Source: Erwinia sp. HDF1-3R (GTDB taxonomy: Bacteria > Pseudomonadota > Gammaproteobacteria > Enterobacterales > Enterobacteriaceae). Taken from it: a stretch of 64,000 nucleotides of DNA. The stretch's first letter is position 1. Every line of letters starts with the position of its first letter. Shown piece after piece: positions 57,301-64,000 of the stretch. The notes below the pieces were generated by a model. It worked only from the letters and a program-made list of their open reading frames with translations. It ran no database searches and was not told the origin of the DNA. The translations under genes were made by a program, and so were the position numbers. The stretch covers positions 2,852,001 through 2,916,000 of the forward strand of contig NZ_CP155071.1 in assembly GCF_039621855.1 (NCBI RefSeq). Reading direction: 5' to 3'.

Positions 57301-58648
57301 CTTAGCACCCAACCTGCCGGAACAGGCAATCTTCGAACGCGCCTTTAACTACACCGGGCGCGGAGAAGTGTCTGACGTCAGTGACACACTGCGTGGCAGC
57401 ACGATTTATGGCTATGATGGGGAAGGTCGTCTTCTCAGGCACTACGAAGCCCGCCCGGAGCACAGCACCCGGACGTTCCGCTACGACGCTGCGGATAATC
57501 TGCTGCCGGATAATGACCTGTCTGCCCTGCCACTGACGGAGAACCGCCTGACGCACTGGCAAAATCTGTTTATGAAATACGACGGGTGGGGCAACCTGGT
57601 CAGCCGCTGTAGCGGGCTGCATGAACAGCATTACGAATACGACGCGGAAAACCGGCTGATAAAAGCAGAAGGCAGCGGACCGGAAGGTGGCTTCACGGCG
57701 CACTACCATTATGATGTGCTGGGCAGACGCACCCGTAAAGCGGTTACCACGCAACACGGCACCACAGAGACCCGCTTCCTGTGGCAGGGCTTCCGACTGT
57801 TACAGGAACAGCAGCATAACGGTCAGTATCAGACATACATATACGACCCCAAAGAGGCATACAGCCCGCTGGCGCGGGTTGATCATTTACGCGACGACAG
57901 TCATGGAGATATTCTCTGGTTCAGTACCGACCTTAACGGTGCACCGCTGGATGTCACTGATGAACAAGGCCAGCTCCGGTGGAGCGGACGTTACGGCAGT
58001 TTTGGCGAAGTTACCCGGCAGACGGAAGGTTTTCACCGCCTTGCACGGCAGGCCGCCCTGCACCATCAGCCACTCCGCTACGCCGGGCAGTACGCTGACA
58101 ACGAGACCGGACTGCACTATAATCTGTTCCGGTATTACGATCCGCAGATTGGACGCTTTACGGTGCAGGATCCGATTGGGCTGGCGGGTGGCTGGAACCT
58201 TTATCAGTATGCGCCGAATCCGCTGGGCTGGATTGATCCGTGGGGATTAGCTAATAGGCCAAATAATGGTGAGTATCATATTTTTCATGATTATTCACTT
58301 GATCCTCAATATAGGTATTCTAGTGATGCAGTCCAATTTAACAGGGCCAATGTAGATTTTGTTCAGAAAATGGAAGCGGACCCGGCATTCCGAAAAGATA
58401 TGCTTAACCGATATCCAAAACTGGATGACTGGCTCAAAGATGGAGATATGAGTAGAAGTCCTTCAGGATTAACATGGCATCATCATGAAGATATAAACAG
58501 ACTGACTCTGGTTGATAGAGCAGATCATAGATTTAACCATGCTTTATATCATCCAACTGGTAAAGGTGGACGTGATATATGGGGAGGTGGAAAAGCTGGG
58601 CGACAAGGAAAGCTTGATGGCCATAGTGGTAGGAAAATTTGTAGCTAA
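54392..58648 (+). CDS. PAAR-Rhs polymorphic toxin with WHH-type nuclease tip
   Basis: A 1418-residue type VI-type effector. The N-terminal ~70 residues hold two hydrophobic segments, a PAAR domain spans about 85-175 (HNVFINGRPAAI, GSSRVYINGLPAARTGDQTTCGG), and further membrane segments lie at 185-235. The Rhs cage with YD repeats spans ~250-1240. The core ends with the DPIGLAGGWNLYQYAPNPLGWIDPWGL signature at 1286. The last 132 residues are a variable tip with LTWHHHEDINRLTLVDRADHRFNHALYHPTGKGG (W1362-H1365), matching HNH/WHH DNases. The tip DNA is markedly AT-richer than the core. The immunity gene follows. Confidence 0.93.
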   Translation: MFEAARVGDDIGHSHALAGMIAGTIIGGLIAAAGGIAAGAMMIAGLGASCLGIGVLLVGASLAVGYLTGELATAARDSIADAGAASMQKEGVIATGSHNVFINGRPAAIATNSMVECAKDGGSQQMAEGSSRVYINGLPAARTGDQTTCGGKVMTGSDNVRIGGEPEQTLPIQSEVPEKLYKASDLTLLFAGLIGGAGGAAGKVGALGRLFSKISGINKLARIACRAGVLMTGAAAVGIIARPVDIVSGQKFLSGDDELDFVLPSRLPVVWQRYWRSGNPGDSVLGRGWSLFWETRLERYQDGLVWRAPSGDYVSFPPVPKGQRTFCEPEKRCLEHHQDDTWSVYDISGERCHYQPLRENAPSLPLRLTEPCGNDILFDWNDDHTLHSLTDSAGQRVVCRYTTVSGQVRLTGAWLDNEICLVSYGFDDKARVISVTGRGGQVRRRFGWYDDGDGMDLLRSHEDGNGLVNEYLWQNIDGLPRVVAYRNSAGEQLDFEYDFENGTRRATREDGVQADWLVDDDNNVARFTDYDGRQTSFVYHNGELCDVILPDGAMRHSQWDRYGRLTSETDPAGRTTEYYWFRNTDRIARTVYPDSTATQATYDLNGRLLSETDALNHTSTYHYPDEEETLPDRITDASGGDVLLEWNRQGLMTQRTDCSGSMTRFTYDRFGQLLSSEDAEGNVTRRKWNDAGQLTALIRADGSQETLLWNEHGQLTAWRDPLESDVLWTYNRLGLPLSQTGRNGIMRRWHYDARGNLLRLENGNGGEYRFTYDPSGRPLNEIRPDHTTRQMEWNERGLLITLLESGRPDNDGGIPRRVQQFSYDSSGLLTFRTTRDARYHYQRDNSGQLTGLTRTPTAEGLALGIEADDVQFTFDAAGKLLTEQGVNGELHSAYDVLGNLTALTLPGGQQISWLHYGSGHVSAIRFNQQTISEFTRDRLHREVSRTQGTREQTRQYDSMGRRTLQRSIGGLAPNLPEQAIFERAFNYTGRGEVSDVSDTLRGSTIYGYDGEGRLLRHYEARPEHSTRTFRYDAADNLLPDNDLSALPLTENRLTHWQNLFMKYDGWGNLVSRCSGLHEQHYEYDAENRLIKAEGSGPEGGFTAHYHYDVLGRRTRKAVTTQHGTTETRFLWQGFRLLQEQQHNGQYQTYIYDPKEAYSPLARVDHLRDDSHGDILWFSTDLNGAPLDVTDEQGQLRWSGRYGSFGEVTRQTEGFHRLARQAALHHQPLRYAGQYADNETGLHYNLFRYYDPQIGRFTVQDPIGLAGGWNLYQYAPNPLGWIDPWGLANRPNNGEYHIFHDYSLDPQYRYSSDAVQFNRANVDFVQKMEADPAFRKDMLNRYPKLDDWLKDGDMSRSPSGLTWHHHEDINRLTLVDRADHRFNHALYHPTGKGGRDIWGGGKAGRQGKLDGHSGRKICS

Positions 58649-58672
58649 GACTTAAATATAAAAGAGGATACT

Positions 58673-59008
58673 ATGTCGATTAAAGGTAACCATGTAAAAT
58701 TGGATGACATAATAAAAATAATGATTGAAACGCGTTGCGAGGATGATAATTTTTGTATTTATGGTTTAGATGGAAAGTTATTCGAAGACAAAGAATATTT
58801 GGTCTCCGGTTATCCGCAGGTAGATGAAAATGATAATGAAGTATATCCGCAGGACGCAGTTACCAAAGGTTTATCATATATCTATTCTGGAGAGCAGTTT
58901 GCTGATGTAATCTTATCGGTAATGGAACAAAAACCTTCTGCGAAAAACCAAGATTTTATTGATGCTCTAAACTATTATCTTGAAAATGATGATTTTCTAG
59001 ACTTCTGA
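58673..59008 (+). CDS. Presumptive immunity protein of the Rhs toxin
   Basis: A 111-residue acidic protein (many D and E) of low GC content, 24 bases after the rhs stop on the same strand, with GAGGATACT upstream of the ATG. It has no signal peptide, as expected for immunity to a cytoplasmic DNase. Position, acidity and AT-richness shared with the toxin tip make it the cognate immunity gene. I do not recognise a named family with certainty. Confidence 0.75.
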   Translation: MSIKGNHVKLDDIIKIMIETRCEDDNFCIYGLDGKLFEDKEYLVSGYPQVDENDNEVYPQDAVTKGLSYIYSGEQFADVILSVMEQKPSAKNQDFIDALNYYLENDDFLDF

Positions 59009-59964
59009 TATTTACCCAGACAGCCTGCACATAGTTTTCTATGCTAGTGGGCTGTAATGTAAACTTTTAGCTCTTTTCCCAGCTCTATCACGAAGTATCT
59101 TGCCATTTAGGCAGGAATTAGTCATTCTATGTACAATCACTTGCAGCAAAATAGCAACGTCAGACGAAAAGAGTATTCAAATTCCTTTCGGTATAAAACT
59201 TTGCGAAAAAGGAAATATTAAACAAGTTACCTATCAACCTGGACACCCCCTTAATCCATAAGATAAAATAATTTAAATGACCTCAAGATATTACGATAAT
59301 AGGAAATTAATTTGTGATTTTTCGTGTAATTACCAACCTGCTTTAATTATTTTAGGTGAAGGTAATTTCGCTAAAATATATTATATATATAGTTTTAAAA
59401 ATTGGGTAGTGACGCTAATTTTGTGTTGATATATTCTTTGCCCTTTGAGTTGTAAGCATACCCGTTTTAGTTCCACGCACTTTTTTAGATTTCCCGTTTC
59501 TCAGCCATCGGACGCATTTCGTACGCCATCCCTTTCGGCATGAATTTCGCCATGCTTGCTTCAAATGCATCCGCAATCCATTGTCAGCCGACAACGGTAA
59601 AAAGCAGAACGTGTGTGCTGGGGAGAGGCCGACACGTTTACTGAACGCTGGGTGTGCATACTTCCCGTCGGCCTGGGCATCACCAGGTGGTGTAGGTTTA
59701 TTGATCAATAACTTTACGTCGTCTTAAGCTATCCGCATTTATAACGCTATTCTTCATCACCTACCGTCAGGGTCTGCCGTGAGCGAACAGCGTACGTATG
59801 CCTTAAAAAATTGTTGGGAAAGAACGTCTCACAGGCAAACCCTGCCCGCGAATTACTCGTTATAAAGCCCAGGCGACATACATTTTCAGGCCAATATGAT
59901 ATAGCTTTACTGCGTTTAGTTATCAACCCGACGATGCCGTTAATGAAATAAGGATCCCGACGTT
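59009..59964. other. Degenerate region after the Rhs locus
   Basis: About 950 bases without an intact gene. On the minus strand between about 59490 and 59590, a frame reads WIADAFEASMAKFMPKGMAYEMRP and then MAEKREI before a stop, which looks like the C-terminus of a lost protein. The rest is AT-rich and uninformative. Confidence 0.4.
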
Positions 59965-60717
59965 ATGACAGTGAAAAAAATACTTCTTACAGGTGCCAGC
60001 GGCCGTATTGGACGAACTTATTTTAAGGCGATGTGCAATACCTATGACTTCATCCTTACCGACCTGAACAGGCCGGATTATGAGATCAATTCTCCTCACC
60101 TCTTTTTTCAGGCAGACCTTTCAAAGCCGAATGCGGCAGAGGCGCTACTGAATGCGTCGGAGCCTGACGCAATAGTCCACCTGGCAGGGATCCCTCACGC
60201 CGATGCCCCATTCGAACAGCTGTTGCCGGCTAACATTTTGTCCATTACCTGGCTGCTTGAAGCGGTTGCTGCCACATCTTGCCAACGCTTTGTTTTTGCC
60301 AGCAGTGCGCAGACGATTGAGGGTTATCCGGTTGATATACAAATCCATCCGGGTCTGCCCGTGGCACCAGCCAATATCTATGGCGTCACGAAATGCTATG
60401 GTGAGGCGCTCTGTTCCTTTTATGCCACTCAGCATGGGCTTTCCTGCGTAGCGCTCAGAATAGGCGCTTTTGAACCCAAAGATGCCGATGCGCTTAAGAC
60501 TGCCCGGGATTACAGCGCCTGGCTCAGCCCGCAGGATGCAGTTAGCCTGATAACCAGCGCTATAGAAGCTGCAGATATAACCTTTTTTGTCGGCTATGGG
60601 ATTTCAGATAACAGGTTTAAACGATTTGATCTGTCACATACCAGAAAGGTATTGGGTTATCATCCAGTCGATGATGCCTTTCGGGAATTTAAACCGGGTC
60701 CGGATCTGTTTAAATAA
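59965..60717 (+). CDS. NAD(P)-dependent extended SDR oxidoreductase/epimerase
   Basis: A 250-residue Rossmann-fold enzyme. The nucleotide-binding TGASGRIGR motif is at residues 9-17, the VHLAGIPHAD segment is near 74 and the catalytic YxxxK is YGVTKCYGE near 142. The fold and C-terminal region resemble the NAD-dependent epimerase/dehydratase family, including uronate dehydrogenase-like enzymes. The substrate is unknown, probably a sugar derivative. It stands alone. Confidence 0.85.
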   Translation: MTVKKILLTGASGRIGRTYFKAMCNTYDFILTDLNRPDYEINSPHLFFQADLSKPNAAEALLNASEPDAIVHLAGIPHADAPFEQLLPANILSITWLLEAVAATSCQRFVFASSAQTIEGYPVDIQIHPGLPVAPANIYGVTKCYGEALCSFYATQHGLSCVALRIGAFEPKDADALKTARDYSAWLSPQDAVSLITSAIEAADITFFVGYGISDNRFKRFDLSHTRKVLGYHPVDDAFREFKPGPDLFK

Positions 60718-60859
60718 CATATCTAGCATGAGAATGTCTTCATGCTTAAAAAATAAAGATAGCCGAAATTATGCTGCTGGCATGTAGCTTTGCCTGTAAC
60801 AGTACCTGGCGCAAAACGGACGCTATCTCTGGTTAATTCTTCATCAGGAAATATTAAGG

Positions 60860-61324
60860 TCACTCTTGTTTTTTTCCTGATATCACGCGCTGACGATAAC
60901 AATCGGCTGGCTCAAGTTTATGCCCCTGCAATGAGTATACTTCTAACGGTTGCAAAGGCTCTCCATTCACATTATCCAGCAATACAGAATGTGTCTCGCC
61001 CTCTTCAAACATATAACGTTCGCCCCATTGCCGCATGGCGACAACAATTGGAAAAACAGAACGGCCCCTTTCGGTCAGGATGTATTCCTTATACGCGCTG
61101 CCATCTGAAGCAGGACAAATCTCAAACAAGCCGAGCTCAACCAGGTGCTTAAGGCGTGAAGCCAGAATATTTTTCGCCAGCCCCAGATTCTTCTGGAACT
61201 CACTGAATCTGCGTACATCATCAAACGCCTCACGAATGATCATTAAACACCAGCGCTCGCCTATCGATTCCAGGGTCCTGGCGACGGGGCATTCACTGGT
61301 TCTCAGCGATTCCTGCTTTGCCAT
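60860..61324 (-). CDS. HxlR-family transcriptional regulator
   Basis: A 154-residue winged-helix regulator starting MAKQESLRTSECPVARTLESIGERWCLMIIREAFDDVRRFSEFQKNLGLAKNILASRLKHLVELGLFE, the standard HxlR core. CPVARTLESIGERW carries the conserved cysteine often used for redox or electrophile sensing. The ATG at 61324 is favoured over the longer frame, whose start is far upstream and not HxlR-like; an ATG at 61339 is also possible. It is divergent from an MFS-EamA operon with twin repeats between, which it probably represses. Confidence 0.9.
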   Translation of the reverse strand: MAKQESLRTSECPVARTLESIGERWCLMIIREAFDDVRRFSEFQKNLGLAKNILASRLKHLVELGLFEICPASDGSAYKEYILTERGRSVFPIVVAMRQWGERYMFEEGETHSVLLDNVNGEPLQPLEVYSLQGHKLEPADCYRQRVISGKKQE

Positions 61325-61380
61325 CTTTACTCTCTCCATACTCACGCTTAGTGACGCCAGCATAATCTGTCTGAAAAGTA

Positions 61381-61438
61381 GTTGCAAAAAAAAACCGTTA
61401 CTGATAATTATGCCTCTTTCTGGTTGCAAAAAAAAACC
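61381..61438. promoter_or_regulatory. Twin 16-bp repeats between the HxlR gene and the exporter operon
   Basis: GTTGCAAAAAAAAACC occurs twice, at 61381-61396 and 61423-61438, exactly 42 bases apart (four helical turns). The first overlaps a possible TTGCAA -35 element whose -10 (TAATTA at 61405) lies between the repeats. The second ends 15 bases before the MFS start. They are probable operators of the HxlR regulator. Confidence 0.55.
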
Positions 61439-61453
61439 AAAAAGGAAACCAAT

Positions 61454-62665
61454 ATGTGCTGTGCAGCAGGTAAGGATTCTGGCTCCCGGGCAGACAGGCT
61501 TTCAGTAGAAGCTTCGATGCCATCATCTCGGATAGTATTTCTGTTTTCACTTACGTGTGCGCTGGCGGTGGCCAATGTTTATGCCACTCAGCCCTTACTG
61601 GAGTCGATATCCGCGAGCCTGCATGTCTCGCCCGGAATAATGGGCACTGTTGTCACCGCGACGCAGACAGGCTATGCAATAGGTTTACTTTTCCTGGTAC
61701 CGCTTGGCGATCGGTTTGATCGTAAAAAGCTGGTTATTGCCCATCTGCTGCTTTCAGTTCTGGCGTTAACAGCGGCAGCGCTAGCACCTAATCTGATAAC
61801 TCTGCTGTGCGCTATGCTGCTGGTTGGTTTGCTGGCTGTGGTAGCACAGCTGCTGGTGGCGTGGGCCGCAATGCTGGCAGCACCCGGGCAGCGTGGCCAG
61901 GTCGTTGGCAGCGTGACCAGCGGCATTGTGACGGGAATACTGTTAGCTCGCTTCGTATCAGGAACCATTGCCGATATGGCTGGTTGGCGGGCGGTTTATC
62001 TGACGGCAGCCTGCCTGATGTTGCTTATCTCCCTGGTGATAGCAAAAGTGATGCCTGCTACAGCAACGCAGTTGCCGCGTACCTCATACCTTTCCCAGAT
62101 ATTGTCTGTTTTTCAACTTTTCATCACTGAGCCGCAGTTGCGTAAGCGAGGGATTCTGACGCTGCTGATTTTTGCTGACTTCAGCATGGTATGGACCTCA
62201 ATGGTTATGCCGCTCAGTGCCATGTCCCTGCCACATACTCAAATAGGTATGTTTGGTTTAGCGGGGATTGCCGGAGCACTGGCGGCTTCAAGAGGAGGTT
62301 TATGGGCTGATAAAGGCATGGGGCAACGCGCCAGCGGATTAGCACTGGCTTTACTGACATTGTCCTGGCTGCCCATCGCCTGTCTCCAGGTGTCTTTATT
62401 GTTGTTGGTTATCGGCGTGATCATGCTGGATTTCGCAGTACAGACGGTTCATGTGATCAATCAGAGCTTAATTATTGCTGGCAAACCAAATGCAGCCAGT
62501 CGGTTGGTCGGGGCATACATGTGTTTTTATTCTCTGGGCAGCGCGCTGGGCGGGATAGCCGCAACCCAGCTTTATGCGCTATGGGGATGGTATTCAGTCT
62601 GCTACGCAGGCGCATTCGTAAGTGCCTGTGCCCTAATTTTTTGGTTTGGAACCCGTCAATCATGA
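61454..62665 (+). CDS. MFS transporter
   Basis: A 403-residue inner-membrane protein of the major facilitator superfamily with twelve predicted helices. MPSSRIVFLFSLTCALAVANVYATQPLLESI is typical of the arabinose-efflux-like branch, and the loop 2-3 motif is GDRFDRKK. The start at 61454 (MCCAAGKDSG) has AAGGAAACC at good spacing; an internal ATG at MPSSRIV is an alternative. The stop overlaps the EamA gene start (ATGA), so the two exporters are co-translated. The substrate is unknown, perhaps a toxic compound sensed by the HxlR regulator. Confidence 0.88.
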   Translation: MCCAAGKDSGSRADRLSVEASMPSSRIVFLFSLTCALAVANVYATQPLLESISASLHVSPGIMGTVVTATQTGYAIGLLFLVPLGDRFDRKKLVIAHLLLSVLALTAAALAPNLITLLCAMLLVGLLAVVAQLLVAWAAMLAAPGQRGQVVGSVTSGIVTGILLARFVSGTIADMAGWRAVYLTAACLMLLISLVIAKVMPATATQLPRTSYLSQILSVFQLFITEPQLRKRGILTLLIFADFSMVWTSMVMPLSAMSLPHTQIGMFGLAGIAGALAASRGGLWADKGMGQRASGLALALLTLSWLPIACLQVSLLLLVIGVIMLDFAVQTVHVINQSLIIAGKPNAASRLVGAYMCFYSLGSALGGIAATQLYALWGWYSVCYAGAFVSACALIFWFGTRQS

Positions 62666-63549
62666 AATTACACCATTTGCTACTCGCCGTTTTGATCACC
62701 GCAGTCTGGGGCGTAAACTTTTCCGTTATTAAGTTAGGGCTGCACTCGGTCGATCCTTTTATTTTGGCAGGTATTCGCTTTACCTTGTGTGCCATACCGG
62801 CGATGCTATTTATTAAAAAACCGAATGTTCCATGGCGCTATCTTATAGGCTATGGTCTGGTTTTTGGTATTGGTCTATGGGGGCTGGTCAATCTGGGTAT
62901 AAAAACCGGGCTCTCTGCAGGAATTGCCTCGCTTCTGCTACAGTTCAGTGCCTTTTTCACCCTCTTCTCTGGAAGCTGGGTGTTTAAAGAGCGCCTCAGC
63001 CGCTATCAAATTGCTGGTTTTGCTTTCTCATGTGCAGGATTACTAAGCATATTTTTTATCACTGATGGTTCCGTCACCCTCTCGGGGCTGCTGCTTGTGC
63101 TTATGGGGGCGATAGCATGGAGTATTGCCAACATTATTATCAAAAAAGCAGATACAAAACAGGTGTTTGCTTTTTTAGTTTGGTCCAGCGCCTTTTCTCC
63201 AGTCCCCCTTTTTCTGCTGGATGGGTGGGTGAATGGCACCTCTGGCTATAGCTCGCTATTCAGCCATATTGATGCTCGTGCTGTGATATCCATACTTTTT
63301 CAGGTATATCCCAATACCTTATTTGGTTATTGGATATGGAATTCTCTGCTTAAACAATATCCCGTCTCCACGGTGGCCCCCCTCTCCCTGCTGGTGCCGG
63401 TTTTCGGCATTCTGGGCTCAACGGTGATATTTGGCGAAAACATCCCGCCGATGAAGATCGTCGCTCTGTTCCTGATTCTCATCGGGTTGGTTTTAGGTCT
63501 GTATGGCCAGCGGCTAAAGCGATATTTTTTTGAAAGGCGCATCGAATAA
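62662..63549 (+). CDS. EamA-family transporter
   Basis: A 295-residue ten-helix transporter opening MKLHHLLLAVLITAVWGVNFSVIKLGLHSVDPFILAGIRFTLCAIPAM, the usual EamA pattern, with a second repeat containing VLMGAIAWSIANIIIKKA and STVAPLSLLVPVFGILGS. The ATG at 62662 overlaps the MFS stop; the longer frame upstream lies inside the MFS gene and is rejected. EamA proteins export amino acids, metabolites or drugs; the substrate cannot be given. Confidence 0.9.
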   Translation: MKLHHLLLAVLITAVWGVNFSVIKLGLHSVDPFILAGIRFTLCAIPAMLFIKKPNVPWRYLIGYGLVFGIGLWGLVNLGIKTGLSAGIASLLLQFSAFFTLFSGSWVFKERLSRYQIAGFAFSCAGLLSIFFITDGSVTLSGLLLVLMGAIAWSIANIIIKKADTKQVFAFLVWSSAFSPVPLFLLDGWVNGTSGYSSLFSHIDARAVISILFQVYPNTLFGYWIWNSLLKQYPVSTVAPLSLLVPVFGILGSTVIFGENIPPMKIVALFLILIGLVLGLYGQRLKRYFFERRIE

Positions 63550-63793
63550 GGGGAGTTTTCCTTTATATTCTCAAGGTCTGCTATAGGCGAATAGTGGACC
63601 CTGGCCGCTGGGAGCGCGCTTATGAAATCAGGACATAAACTTCCGTCATTCCCGCCCTCCTCCGTTGAGAACCCTAACTTAAACTGCTTCAAATCGTTGA
63701 TCCACTATACTGATCTTTGCAGGTGTCATTCACATACAAGGCTGAAGTTAATTACCTGAGACCAGCCTTACCCATGACCATCAGGAGAACAAC

Positions 63794-64000
63794 ATGCAAA
63801 AAGATAAAATCTTAAAAGGGCTGCTAACCGTTTCGGCAGTGGCAGCCATGTTCTGCGCTGTCGGCGTGCAAGCCCAGACGCCGACGAGCGCCGCGCAGAA
63901 TAGCGCCGCCAGTCAGAGCGGTACGAGCGCCAGGCTTAGCTCCGGTGACGAAAAGGCGTTGAAGGACATGGCGCAGGCCGATATCAATGAAGTCGCCGCC
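63794..64000 (+). CDS. DUF4142-like exported protein (partial)
   Basis: The gene runs off the window. The first 69 codons show a cleavable signal peptide (KGLLTVSAVAAMFCAVGVQAQ) followed by a low-complexity A/S/T linker and then LSSGDEKALKDMAQADINEVAA, which matches the start of the ferritin-like DUF4142 domain. The ATG at 63794 has AGGAGAAC upstream. DUF4142 proteins are periplasmic with unknown function, often stress-related. Confidence 0.75.
   Translation, partial: MQKDKILKGLLTVSAVAAMFCAVGVQAQTPTSAAQNSAASQSGTSARLSSGDEKALKDMAQADINEVAA

Noticed and set aside
59415..59708. 97-codon minus-strand frame
   Set aside because: The protein-like part (WIADAFEASM...) is in another frame; this frame is a shadow of a decayed gene.
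1..64000. CRISPR array
   Set aside because: No regularly spaced direct repeats of 24-40 bases and no cas genes were seen. The only tandem repeats are short (29325-29352) or coding (fliO).

Overview
The window reads as the chromosome of an enterobacterium (Enterobacterales), most likely Erwiniaceae (Erwinia/Pantoea group). This is inferred from gene order and protein resemblance, not from a database search. The backbone follows the E. coli 43-44 min region: fliE, fliFGHIJK, fliLMNOPQR, rcsA, dsrB, yedP, yedI, yedA, vsr, dcm, yedJ, mtfA and a tRNA-Asn gene. The RcsA reading frame is 211 residues, the length I recall for the Erwinia protein.

Layout. 0-2.7 kb: a DUF6388-like small protein, a MASE1-GGDEF diguanylate cyclase and a small hydrophilic protein. 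2.8-7.6 kb: a compact phage-derived block with tail spike, Rz1/Rz, holin and T4-type lysozyme on the minus strand, an antiterminator-like protein, and a divergent CI/S24 repressor with a palindromic operator. No capsid, portal, tail-tube or integrase gene is present. 8.9-11.3 kb: a YmgB/AriR-family protein, CheV with a sigma-28 type promoter, and small proteins. 11.3-23 kb: the flagellar export, basal-body and C-ring operons, with an unusually long FliO. 23.6-26.5 kb: RcsA, a chemoreceptor with a sigma-28 promoter, DsrB and a Pmp3-like peptide. 27.2-29.3 kb: a phosphatase and glycosyltransferase pair that probably makes glucosyl- or mannosylglycerate. 29.4-37.6 kb: YedI, YedA, Vsr, Dcm, QueH, YedJ, an ASCH-like protein and MtfA.

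A tRNA-Asn gene (37740-37815) carries an integrated island ending at a 20-bp direct repeat (37800-37819 and 53554-53573). Its core matches the attachment sequence I know from the Yersinia high-pathogenicity island and ICEKp elements. The island is a decayed conjugative element. It has a 5'-truncated mobB joined to the tRNA end, a mobC with an internal stop and a broken ardC, but no integrase and no type IV secretion genes. Its cargo is defence-like: a PHP-ATPase gene (TrlF/Ppl type) split by an IS3-family element with a 4-bp target duplication, an ATPase-HNH pair (Septu-like), a frameshifted SMEK-domain gene, and an intact-looking three-gene ABC-3C operon.

Beyond the island are a remnant of a DcrB/Eag-type chaperone, a 1418-residue PAAR-Rhs effector with an AT-rich WHH-type nuclease tip, and its presumptive immunity gene. 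The window ends with an SDR oxidoreductase, a divergent HxlR regulator and MFS-EamA exporter operon with twin 16-bp repeats between them, and the start of a DUF4142 exported protein.

The genes fall into three working groups: motility and surface regulation (fli, cheV, chemoreceptor, rcsA, diguanylate cyclase, ymgB), defence and competition (Dcm/Vsr, island cargo, Rhs), and phage-derived lysis. Family assignments rest on remembered motifs and gene order. No alignment or search was run.
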